Of a stretch of 64,000 nucleotides of DNA, positions 55,701-63,470 are shown in pieces (the stretch's first letter is position 1; every line of letters starts with the position of its first letter). A model generated the notes under the pieces. The model did not search any database, had not been told where the DNA came from, and saw only the letters and a program-made list of their open reading frames with translations. The position numbers were made by a program, and so were the translations under genes. Where the stretch lies: assembly GCF_003634315.1 (NCBI RefSeq), contig NZ_RBXL01000001.1, positions 3,886,501-3,950,500 of the forward strand, in the 5' to 3' direction. This DNA is from Thiocapsa rosea (GTDB lineage Bacteria > Pseudomonadota > Gammaproteobacteria > Chromatiales > Chromatiaceae).

Positions 55701-58700
55701 ACGGGACACAGGTCGGGACCTGGGAGTGGGATCTCGTCACGAATGACTTGACGCTCAATCCGCGCTGGGCCGAGATGCTCGGCCGCCGTCTCGAGGATCT
55801 GGAGCCGACCACGATCGAGACCTGGCAGATGTTCTGTCATCCCGAGGATCTCTCGAGGTCCGAGAGTGAGGTCGCTCGGCATCTCTGCGGCGAGACCGAC
55901 CATTACCGTTGCGAGCTGCGGATGTTGCACGACGATGGCAGTTGGATCTGGATTCAGGATCAGGGGCGCGTCTCGGCGCGCGACGCGCAAGGTCGGCCGC
56001 TGCGCATGGCGGGTATCCATGAGGATATTACGGTCCGCCGAGAGGCCGAGATCGAGCTGATGCGGCGCGAGTCCCTCGAGCGCGAGCTGCTCGGGCTGGC
56101 CTCGGATTTCGTCGCTGTCTATGATGAGAATCTCGACCCGCTGATCAACCGAACCCTCGAGCGGCTCGGCGGCTTTACCGAGTCCGATCGGGCCTATGTG
56201 TTCCGATTCGATCTGGTTGCCGACACCATGAGCAACAGCCATGAGTGGGTGGCCCAGGGGGTCGAGCCGATGATCGGTCATCTGCAATGCCTTCCGATCG
56301 ATCACTTCTCCGCCTCGATGCATCTTCTCAAGTCCGGACAGGCCGCCGTGGTCCCGCGTGTGGCGGAGCTCCCGGACGCCTGGGCCAAGGAGCGCGAGAT
56401 CCTGCAGTTCCAGTCGATCCTGTCGGTCGTGCTGGTGCCCCTGCTGCAGAATGAGCGCCTGATCGGGTTTGTTGGCTTCGACGCGGTGCAGGTGCCGCGG
56501 GACTGGTCGGAGGCGGAGGTCCGCTTTCTGCGGGTCTTTTCCAGCATCCTGGTGAGCGCATTCGAACGGGCCCGCACCTACGCGGAGCTTCGCGAAAGCA
56601 ATCTGCGCTATGACCAGCTCGCGTTGCATAGCCGAACCGTCAACTGGGAGGTGGACGCTGATGGTCTCTTCATCTATCTCAGTCCGACGGTCGAGACCGT
56701 TTGGGGCTACCGTTGCGAGGACCTGATCGGCCGGAAGCACTTCTTCGATCTGGCGCCCGAGGCGTCGCGAGACAGCCTTAAGGCCGAGACATTGCACAGC
56801 TTCGCGCGCTTGGATCACTTCACCGATTACGTCAATCCCATCCGTTGCGCCGACGGCTCGACGATCTGGGTACTGAGCAGCGGTGCTCCGGTCGTCGCCG
56901 AAGACGGCACGCTGCTCGGATACCGCGGCACGGATGTGGATATCACCGAGCGGCATCGGGTCCAGGAGCAGCTTGAGAAAAGCGAGGCCCGTCTGAGTGC
57001 GATCTTCGAGAATGCACCCCTCGGGATCTCGATCGTGGGTCCCAACCGGCGACTGCATCTGGTCAACCGCGCGCTCGGCGAGTTTCTCGGCTATTCATCG
57101 CAGGATCTGGTCGGAACGGGCATTGATGAGATCACCTTTCCGGATGATCTTGCGACGGAACTCGTCCTGTTCGGGGAGCTTATGGCGGGAAAACGCAACT
57201 TCTACCGAATGACCATGCGCTATCGCAAGGCCGATGGCTCGCTTGCGTGGGGTGATCTGCGGGTTGCCGTGTTGCCCGGCGGAAGCAGCGAGCGGCCCCT
57301 GACGCTCGCGATGGTCGAGGATATCACCGAGTTTCAGGCCGCGACCGAGCGCAAACGCGAACTCGAGGGGACGCTTCTGCGCTATACCAATAGCCTGGAA
57401 TCGCTGGTCGATCTGGCAAGCCAGGCATTGCCTGCGGCCGAGGAGCTGCTCGCTCTTCTTCAGCTCGGCTGCGTCGGTCTGGGCATGGACGCCGGAGAGA
57501 TCAGTGAGATTCGAACGGATCAGACCCCTCACCCGATTGTACGTTTTCCGCCCGCGGATGCACCCGGGAGCGCTTCCGAGGCCTCTATCCCGGAGGACAC
57601 GGCAGGGCAGGAGACGATTGACGCGGAGCCGGGCGTTCCTCATGTCCTGTTCGGAGCCGCGTTGCCGGCGGCGACAGCAAACGCGGGGTACCTCGTTTGC
57701 GTCCGTATGGCGTTGAGCTGGATCGGACCGAACGGTCGGGCCAACGACCTGGTGATCAGGTTCCTGGGTCACGCCGAACGCTCCGAGCTGTCCGGACCAG
57801 AGCGCGAGCTCGTCCGCCTGCTTGGCCAGCGCATCGTCGCACAGCAATACCAGAGGCAACTTCAGGCCGCGCTCATCAGCGCGAAGGAGCGCGAGACCAT
57901 CGGTCATCTGGCGAGCGGCGTGGCGCACGACTTCAACAACCTGCTCGGGGTGATCGACGCCAATCTCTATTATCTGGAAGCCATCCTGAGCGGTGAGCAG
58001 GGCGATCCGGAGGTGGCTCAGGTCATCGAAGAGACCCAGAGTGCGCTCGGTCAAGCGAAGGTCGTCACCTCGGGGATGCTCTCGCTCAGTCGCGCAGGCG
58101 GCATCGTGCTGGAGCGCGTGGCGCTCGAGAAGACGATTCGCGAGCTGGTGACGATCATCAGACAGGTCCTCCCGGCCAAGATCAACCTCGGGCTGGATCT
58201 CGAGCCCGGCCTCGCGGCCGAGAGCAATGCCTCATTCCTGCAGGCCGCGTTGCTGAATCTCGTGCTGAACGCGCGCGATGCGATGCCCGATGGCGGGGAT
58301 CTCCTGATCGCCGTGCAGACGGTCGTCTGGGATGCCTCCGTCCCGCTGGCCGTCGGTCGACTCGATCCGGGGGAGTATGTCCAGGTCCGGGTTGTCGACA
58401 CCGGGTGCGGGATGTCCGAGGAGGTTCTGGACAGGCTTTTCGAGCCGCTGTTCTCGACCAAGGCCAAACAACGCGGGCATGGACTCGGTCTGTTCATGGT
58501 GCAGGAGTTCGTCGTGCGCTCCGGTGCGGCCTTGGCCGTGTCCTCGCAAGTCGGCAAGGGCACCGAGTTCCGACTCCTGATGCCGATCGACCACCAAGAA
58601 TCCCCGCAGATCGACCGGATTGCGCCGTCGAACGCGCTTTCGATCACGCCCCTGCTGCGGGTTCTCGTCGTCGACGATGACCCGCGTGTCGCGGATTCCG

Positions 58701-59020
58701 TCGGGCGATTGCTGATGTTGGACGGCGCGCTGGTCTCGTTCGCCGAGAATGGCCAAGACGCCCTTGATCTCTTGCGACACGACGCCGACTTCGATCTGGT
58801 GTTGTCGGATCTGGCGATGCCCGTTCTCGACGGCGCTGCCCTGTGTGCCGAACTGACACAGGGGTTTCCGGATCTGAAGGTGATCCTGATGACCGGCCAG
58901 ACACCGTCGGCCTTCTCGCTCGATGCCTTGCCGTACGCGCCGCTCGTGCTGCGCAAACCCATCGATCACGGCGCCCTGAGGGCCGCGATCGCAGAGGCGA
59001 GCGCCCGAGTCGGCTCATAA
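52706..59020 (+). CDS. Giant hybrid sensor kinase with LOV photoreceptor domain, multiple PAS and GAF domains
   Basis: A 2104-residue protein. About seven membrane helices lie in residues 14-202. A periplasmic part (203-345), an eighth helix (347-370) and a HAMP-like region follow. Then: a GAF-like domain (455-601); a LOV domain (608-728) with the canonical GLNCRFLQG and photoactive C657, plus NYRKDGT.FWN and the flavin-switch Gln in GIQQD; PAS domains near 735, 862 and 995; GAF (1125-1288); PAS near 1298 and 1428; HisKA with H1741 (GVAHDFNNLL); an HATPase domain (GHGLGLFM); and a receiver with D2035. It should sense blue light among other cues. GTG start, GGAG upstream. It probably acts with the REC-EAL-REC protein. 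Confidence 0.93.
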   Translation: MNQQSSPGATMSPIRTVALTVLLTLLAVVGNHFNLSLFFGLQIIFGSVAVLLAIVWFGTRAGLIVAAASGAYTYFLWDHPFALLIFLAEAAFVGWHRDHARRRGRATPDLGVSVMLYWVLIGIPLVLLFYRGVMEMVWHQTLVVAVKQALNGILNAALAGLVVMVVAAMRRRSGSLSARQVLFTLFLSGFLLPSILVVAWENYDLKDRLEQDLADRLRTFGVLTIHELDTGPRGTSPEAAEIHLDHVREMARLFGNTLPEYAKLEVRLIGPAGDPGPPAGAPNARTARTAADDLMILAPEDWHPSRMAFWWQSRYRMILPLAEPTVGEGLLIELSAATLVDKLQHTVLRLLTLLLAIAAIAILLADRFALLLVRPLNQLVGIAADLPARIVAGETPAIPSPGLLAEGRALTDAFGVMSRGLSESFAMIERERDAQSRLRSVRDLQAKMLAGLMTSGEDERTAAERLCALVEGIAPGCRCVLFKKGLADSRVHFAGGGLGAGEYAELERRVRERDPAGVSRMDSASRFFVVESARDATDRRQTDILSAGGEAFWWCSDIITQDNQCAGVLAIGPCPSREPDADVPEILEAAADLAALAFETLRTRQRHAVLIKALSQAGTGIVVAGRVAGADYRISYVNQGFETLTGYRADEVMGLNCRFLQGDDRGQPERARIRAALASGEPCQVTLRNYRKDGTAFWNALNVAPLVDSRGEVTHYVGIQQDITAVKEAMERLARSEAMLREAQATAHLGTWDLDYDSGRIEWSDEAFRLLGYAPGAVTPSLDAFCAAVPEEDAARVRAEMESVITRPDGRFVVEHRVQGANGVQRILRAEGRVHFADNGTPLRLSGTALDITAQRAIEEALRSQEERYRLVVENIEDLVVRMDAEGRFEYVSPSYCRLFGRDEAGLIGHHFLPNVHPADRDATTAAMNALRHPPYTCLFDQRARTVKGWRWLQWVDRALVDGEGRIHSIIGIGRDITERKTAELALTQERRRLADIIDGTQVGTWEWDLVTNDLTLNPRWAEMLGRRLEDLEPTTIETWQMFCHPEDLSRSESEVARHLCGETDHYRCELRMLHDDGSWIWIQDQGRVSARDAQGRPLRMAGIHEDITVRREAEIELMRRESLERELLGLASDFVAVYDENLDPLINRTLERLGGFTESDRAYVFRFDLVADTMSNSHEWVAQGVEPMIGHLQCLPIDHFSASMHLLKSGQAAVVPRVAELPDAWAKEREILQFQSILSVVLVPLLQNERLIGFVGFDAVQVPRDWSEAEVRFLRVFSSILVSAFERARTYAELRESNLRYDQLALHSRTVNWEVDADGLFIYLSPTVETVWGYRCEDLIGRKHFFDLAPEASRDSLKAETLHSFARLDHFTDYVNPIRCADGSTIWVLSSGAPVVAEDGTLLGYRGTDVDITERHRVQEQLEKSEARLSAIFENAPLGISIVGPNRRLHLVNRALGEFLGYSSQDLVGTGIDEITFPDDLATELVLFGELMAGKRNFYRMTMRYRKADGSLAWGDLRVAVLPGGSSERPLTLAMVEDITEFQAATERKRELEGTLLRYTNSLESLVDLASQALPAAEELLALLQLGCVGLGMDAGEISEIRTDQTPHPIVRFPPADAPGSASEASIPEDTAGQETIDAEPGVPHVLFGAALPAATANAGYLVCVRMALSWIGPNGRANDLVIRFLGHAERSELSGPERELVRLLGQRIVAQQYQRQLQAALISAKERETIGHLASGVAHDFNNLLGVIDANLYYLEAILSGEQGDPEVAQVIEETQSALGQAKVVTSGMLSLSRAGGIVLERVALEKTIRELVTIIRQVLPAKINLGLDLEPGLAAESNASFLQAALLNLVLNARDAMPDGGDLLIAVQTVVWDASVPLAVGRLDPGEYVQVRVVDTGCGMSEEVLDRLFEPLFSTKAKQRGHGLGLFMVQEFVVRSGAALAVSSQVGKGTEFRLLMPIDHQESPQIDRIAPSNALSITPLLRVLVVDDDPRVADSVGRLLMLDGALVSFAENGQDALDLLRHDADFDLVLSDLAMPVLDGAALCAELTQGFPDLKVILMTGQTPSAFSLDALPYAPLVLRKPIDHGALRAAIAEASARVGS

Positions 59021-59044
59021 ACCAAGACGGATGCGACGGGGGCT

Positions 59045-59060
59045 CTTTACATTTCTTTGT
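59045..59060 (+). promoter_or_regulatory. CTTYAC-N4-CTTTAC-like direct repeat box, site 5
   Basis: CTTTACATTTCTTTGT: the second half site has GT for AC. Period 10. It lies 39 bases before the unknown gene at 59099. Confidence 0.5.
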
Positions 59061-59098
59061 TGGAGCCGCGCAGCCCCGTTCGCGTAGGCTAGCCGCCT

Positions 59099-59719
59099 AT
59101 GCTCGATTTCCTTCTGAACCGCCTGCGACGCAGCGATCGGGAACGATATGCCGAGACAATCGGTAGTCAATCCGATTGCGCGTCCTTGTATGCGGGAATC
59201 ATCGCCGCGTCGGCCGCTTATGTCCCCGTGTGCTCGGGGCGCGAGGTTCGGGTCCATCGCAATCTTGATTTCGGCGCCGCGCAGCGTGAGGTGATGTCAT
59301 CTCTCGGACGCCCGGACCATGCCGTTTACGCCTTAAATCCATTGACCGAAGCAATCTTGGTCTACCGTTGTCGGTTGGAAGCCTGTCGGATTCGTGAAGA
59401 GCTCCATTTCTCACGGCACGGTCTCTTCTATGTCAACCGGACCTTGTCATCCATGTTGCCGAGGCAGGATGAGTTGATCCTACGGATACTGTCGGACAAG
59501 TACCTCGACGGGCAGCCGTTCGACGGCATCGACACGAAGATCGTCGATTCGCGTGGTCGTGAAATCGTGACGACCTCGGGTCCGCCGTTCGTCGTCGAAT
59601 ACCTTGCTGCCCTCGATCCGATCCTCTCCAGGCTCAGGGCGGATGCCGTGATCGACTCCTCGCAGCCACCGGGACTCGATCGGAATCAAAGGGCCAGTGC
59701 CATAAGCAGCTTGCTGTAG
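59099..59719 (+). CDS. Unknown protein, paralogue of the protein at 62815
   Basis: A 206-residue soluble protein with no domain I recognise. It shares with the protein at 62815 the blocks LGRP.H, NP.T.AILVYR.RLE, RIR.E.HFS.HGLFYV, PFDG and KIVDS.GREI, over nearly full length. The pair flanks an IS-type transposase and RfaH. A CTTTAC box lies just upstream, as for the regulatory genes, so it may belong to the same regulon. Confidence 0.8.
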   Translation: MLDFLLNRLRRSDRERYAETIGSQSDCASLYAGIIAASAAYVPVCSGREVRVHRNLDFGAAQREVMSSLGRPDHAVYALNPLTEAILVYRCRLEACRIREELHFSRHGLFYVNRTLSSMLPRQDELILRILSDKYLDGQPFDGIDTKIVDSRGREIVTTSGPPFVVEYLAALDPILSRLRADAVIDSSQPPGLDRNQRASAISSLL

Positions 59720-59868
59720 GTCGCGACGCGACGCGTCCTGTCGTCTCCGAACCCGTGAACGGCGATGTTGCTGCGCGAGGCTTGAGCTTGCTCCTCCGCT
59801 CTGCCAGGTCTCTGCTCCGAGCGGTGGACAAACGCAGTAGGTTAATGGACAAGCACCATAGGGTAATG

Positions 59869-59931
59869 GGACAAGCGCAGCGCAGTCCACCAGCGTCGGG
59901 CAGGGAGAGGTGGACTGCGCTGCGCTTGTCC
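59869..59931. repeat. Long perfect inverted repeat (23-base arms)
   Basis: GGACAAGCGCAGCGCAGTCC plus ACC (59869-59891) is matched exactly by its reverse complement at 59909-59931, with a 17-base loop. Partial GGACAA/GTGGACAA echoes lie just upstream (59824-59855). It is in the 546-base gap between the unknown gene and the transposase; I see no gene there and no clear IS end. Confidence 0.8.
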
Positions 59932-60265
59932 ACCCTTCGGATTTCGTTCGATTTTAGACGCGGCACTCGATCATTCCAAGCCGGCGCATGGCTTGCTGGC
60001 TGTCGCTCTCGCCCGTCCACCCCGACGGTTCGCAGCCCCGAGGCTGCGGAAGGTCATCATACTAATTTGTGCTCGACCGAAAACCCCGTTTTTTCCCGTC
60101 CCCGCACCCTGTCCTGAATGGCGGCCGGGAGCGAGTGTATTCAATCGAGCCTCATTCTATGGTCATTCGCGCAATCAAGCCGCTTAAATGAGAACGACTC
60201 GCATCACCGCCATACGGCAGGCGCACCACTCCCCTCGGAGGAGGCGCCCGGCCCGATCGACAGGG

Positions 60266-61768
60266 TCAAGCCGCGCGTCGTCGACGCTGTCGTTCTCGCT
60301 CGCGTCGTGCTTCCTCGGCCTCCCGCGCCAGCAGCAGCGCGCCGATGCGCTGGAGGTTGCGCGCCACCACCGCCAAGGCGACGTAACGCTTGAAGCCGTC
60401 GATCCCGTGATCGCGACAGCGGTCGAGCCCGTGGACCTCCAGCGCGTTGATGGCGGACTCCACGGCGGAGTGTTTGCGGCGCAGCTGGATGAAGCGCGGA
60501 TCGCCTTCGCGTGCGCGCTCCGCGGCCGAGCACTTGCCCTTTTTCGGCAGCACCGGAAAGTCGATCACCTCGGCCAACCCGCGTTGGTTGGCGGGGCTGT
60601 GGAAGCCCTTGTCCATACTCGCGCTGGCGACCGTCGGGAAGCGCTCCAGGGTCTCCTCCACCAGGGGTACGGCGACCTGATCGTCGGTGATACGCACCAT
60701 GACCCGATGGTGCAGGATGAAGCCGTGCTGATCTTCGACGATCGCCACGCGCAGACCCAGCTCCACCGGCACGCCGGCCTTGCCTTTGCTGATCCACTCG
60801 GTGTGGGGCTGGAAGATCGAGAAGACCTTCTCGGCATGCGGGATGGTCTGACCGCCCAGCACGCGGCGGCGAATCTGATCGATCTGCCGCTCGCCGTGGG
60901 CAATGAAGGCATCGAGCGGTTCGAGCAGGACGTTCGGCAGCGCCGCGATCAGGTGCAGGCGGAGACGCGTCTCGCGCGCCCGCAGCAGAAAGCCGCCGGC
61001 CAACTCCAGATAGGCGGCATGGGCCGCTTCGATCTCGACACGCCGTGCGGCTCGTTTGTCCGGATCCTGCGCGGTGGAGTGCTTGAGGGTTTGCGCCCGC
61101 CGATAGGCTTTCTTCAGGCAGCGCACGTTGTAGGCGCTTTGCCGCCAATCGCTCAGGCCGGCGTCCTCGCACAGCCCGGCGCTGGTTTCGATGGCCTTGC
61201 GCACGGCGTCGCAGAGCAGGTTGATGTCGGTCGGATAATGGACATGGGTCTCGACCACGAAGGAGTCACACCGCACCGCGAGGGGCTCGTCCGGACTGCT
61301 TTTGACCAGCGCATGGCCGGCATCCACGACCGCTTGGTTGATGCGCTCGAGCAGCTCGGGCGTGAACAGGCTCAGGTTGTCCTTGAGGGTCTGCAGGCTG
61401 TAGGTCGTGTCGTCGGCCCAGTCGGCATGGCCGAGCATCTTGCGCAGGGTGGTGTGCTGGTTGGCCAGCTCGAGAATCCGATCGTAGTCGGCATTGAGCC
61501 CCAAGCGCAGCACCCCGAGCACCAGGATCGCCCACTGCGACAGACCGGGTCGGCCGGTCTCGGGACGGGCCTTGCCGTCCTCGCCGCCGCCCGGCGGGCG
61601 CACCTCGGCAAGGATCGCGAACACGGGTTCGCGCAGCTGCGGGAGGGTGTAGATGTGCTGCAGTCCGCGCAGCAATTGCGGGATGTCGTCGCGCGAGCGC
61701 AGATCCAGCGCGATGGCGGCGATATCCTCCTCGCCGAGTTTCAATTGCGGATCGATGACGTTGCGCAT
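60266..61768 (-). mobile_element. DDE-type IS transposase (ISNCY/IS1182-like length)
   Basis: A complete 500-residue transposase. Likely catalytic Asp residues occur in AVRCDSFVVETHVHYPTD near 165 and in VASASMDKGFHSP near 380, and the Glu in RRKHSAVESAINALE near 440. The spacing fits DDE transposases of the ISNCY group. The gene looks intact, so it may be active. I could not identify terminal inverted repeats or a target duplication, so the element's ends are unknown. It separates the two unknown paralogues. Confidence 0.85.
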
Positions 61769-61971
61769 AGCGGTTCGAATAGCGAAGTTGATGAAGGCTC
61801 ATGGCGTGCCCCGGCGAAAGTAGGCCGAGATCGCTGTCAGGCCATCGTAAAATCAATAGTTTAGAGTTTTACCTGGCGCTCTCGATCGAAAATCGGCGAA
61901 ATCTTCGATCATGGAGTCATATTATAACCGACTGTTTGAGAATAGGAAAGTTGGTTTCTGTTCAGGCACTA

Positions 61972-61987
61972 ATTTACATTTCTTTAC
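61972..61987 (+). promoter_or_regulatory. CTTYAC-N4-CTTTAC-like direct repeat box, site 6
   Basis: ATTTACATTTCTTTAC, period 10, first base changed. The AC-ATTT-CTTT core is the same as in site 5, upstream of the paralogous region. It lies 68 bases before the small membrane protein that precedes rfaH. The rest of the gap from the transposase (61769-62054) shows nothing else. Confidence 0.5.
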
Positions 61988-62054
61988 TGTAGGTTGGAAA
62001 CCCGTTCGCTTAAGCTGCTCGACGACACTTCTTCATGGAGTCCGGGTCAAGATC

Positions 62055-62237
62055 ATGCGGGTGCTTGCCTCACTTCTATCGACGTTGTTGGTCGTCTGGA
62101 TTTTTCTTCTCCTGATCGTTTGTTTCTACTTCGCGTCGCATCGAATCGTCCCCGGTCTGTTGCGTTGGTCATACCGTAAACGACGCAGCCCGCTCAGGTC
62201 TTTGGATCTCGAGTTGAACGAGAGGGAGGCCGGTTGA
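62055..62237 (+). CDS. Small single-pass membrane protein
   Basis: A 60-residue protein. Residues 4-30 form one hydrophobic helix (LLSTLLVVWIFLLLIVCFYF), followed by a basic cytoplasmic-type tail (RKRRSP) and an acidic end. No family is recognised. Its stop overlaps the start region of rfaH, so the two are translationally coupled; this supports it being real despite its size. Confidence 0.6.
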   Translation: MRVLASLLSTLLVVWIFLLLIVCFYFASHRIVPGLLRWSYRKRRSPLRSLDLELNEREAG

Positions 62238-62749
62238 TGAAAGAGGAGCAACCCGTCGAGTCTGCGCGCTGGTATGTGGTGCAGTCCAAGCCCCGACAAG
62301 CGCAGCGGGCCGAGATCAATCTCATGCGTCAAGGCTATGTGGTCTATCACCCGAGGATTCTGCTCGAACGCGTTCGGCGCGGAAAACGTCAGGCTGTCGA
62401 AGACTCGCTCTTCACGAACTACCTGTTCATTCGTCTGCGCCGCTGGATCGACGATTGGTCTCCGCTGCGCTCGACCTTCGGGGTCTGCCGACTGGTGTCG
62501 TTCGGGAACGAGCCGCTCGCTGTTCCCGACACGCTGATGGAGGGTATCCGACAACGCCTCGCGTCGGCGCCGGTTCAGCCCCTATACCAGCCGGGGCAAG
62601 TCCTTCGCGTCAATGCAGGGGTCTTGAATGGGCTGGATGCGATCTTTGATGCCTACGACGGCGAGGATCGTGCGCGTTTGCTGATCCAGATGCTCGGCCG
62701 GCCGACAGAGGTCGTGCTCCCCTTGTCTTCCTTGGCTCGGTCCGCCTGA
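62237..62749 (+). CDS. rfaH: Transcription elongation/antitermination factor RfaH
   Basis: A 170-residue NusG paralogue. The N-terminal NGN domain starts ARWYVVQSKPRQAQRAEINL and has LFTNYLFIRL near 58. It lacks the long extension of NusG. The C-terminal part has PGQVLRVNAG, then GLDAIFDAYDGEDRARLLI, the KOW-type region. RfaH helps RNA polymerase through long operons for surface polysaccharides or secretion; no such operon is visible here. ATG 62237 has GGGAGG upstream; a TTG at 62234 is possible. Confidence 0.9.
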   Translation: MKEEQPVESARWYVVQSKPRQAQRAEINLMRQGYVVYHPRILLERVRRGKRQAVEDSLFTNYLFIRLRRWIDDWSPLRSTFGVCRLVSFGNEPLAVPDTLMEGIRQRLASAPVQPLYQPGQVLRVNAGVLNGLDAIFDAYDGEDRARLLIQMLGRPTEVVLPLSSLARSA

Positions 62750-62814
62750 GTCATTGGGAAGACGCGTGAGGCATCCGTCAAGGTCCCTGTCGCCCCCTCA
62801 ATATCGGTTGAACT

Positions 62815-63435
62815 ATGTTTGAGTTCTTACCCATCGTTCGACGAAGTCGTGCTCGGATCCGCTATGAAGACCAGGTCAGAGAGCAATATGACTGTGTCTC
62901 CGCGTACTCGCAGTTGCTGGCATCGTCTTCCAGTTATTCTCCATTAATTTCGGGCCGTACCATCCTGATCCATCCCAAATTCGAGTTCGGCGAATCCCGG
63001 AAACGGGTCATCGACGTGCTCGGTCGTCCGGGACATTCGATCCATTCTCCCAATCCCGTGACGGCAGCGATCCTCGTCTACCGCTATCGGCTCGAGGATT
63101 ACCGAATTCGCGACGAGATCCATTTTTCAGCGCATGGGCTCTTCTATGTGAGTCGGAACTTCTCCTCCGTCACAACGCATAGGCATGCGGATGTTCTTCG
63201 GGCCTACTCCGAAAAGTATCTCGGCGGCTCGCCATTCGACGGCGTCAAGCAAAAGATTGTTGATTCGGGCGGACGCGAGATCTTGCCAACCTTGGCGCCT
63301 GCGTTCATCGTGAACTATGTCGCGACTTCGCATCCGGCCTTTCGGCAGATTGCCGACTACGCACGAGGCGCATCCTCGAAATATGCGGATCCCGACGACC
63401 TACAGAGGGACTCCGCGTTGCACGATTGGCTGTAG
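62815..63435 (+). CDS. Unknown protein, paralogue of the protein at 59099
   Basis: A 206-residue protein, the same length as its paralogue at 59099. Shared blocks include SGR near 47, LGRPGHSI, NPVTAAILVYRYRLEDYRIR, HFSAHGLFYVSRNFSS, and KIVDSGGREIL. No known domain or membrane segment was recognised. It lies 65 bases after rfaH and just before a PAS-domain gene. Confidence 0.8.
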   Translation: MFEFLPIVRRSRARIRYEDQVREQYDCVSAYSQLLASSSSYSPLISGRTILIHPKFEFGESRKRVIDVLGRPGHSIHSPNPVTAAILVYRYRLEDYRIRDEIHFSAHGLFYVSRNFSSVTTHRHADVLRAYSEKYLGGSPFDGVKQKIVDSGGREILPTLAPAFIVNYVATSHPAFRQIADYARGASSKYADPDDLQRDSALHDWL

Positions 63436-63470
63436 GCGCGGTCTCGTTCTCGAAGCAAACCCGGAGTTGG

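Noticed and set aside
54170-57058. A 962-residue minus-strand frame
   Set aside because: It is antisense to the LOV hybrid kinase and lacks any recognisable motif.
60188-61864. A 558-residue plus-strand frame
   Set aside because: It is antisense to the transposase, which has convincing DDE motifs.
60050-61930. Terminal inverted repeats of the IS element
   Set aside because: Comparing both flanks by eye gave no convincing matching ends or target duplication, so element boundaries are not claimed.
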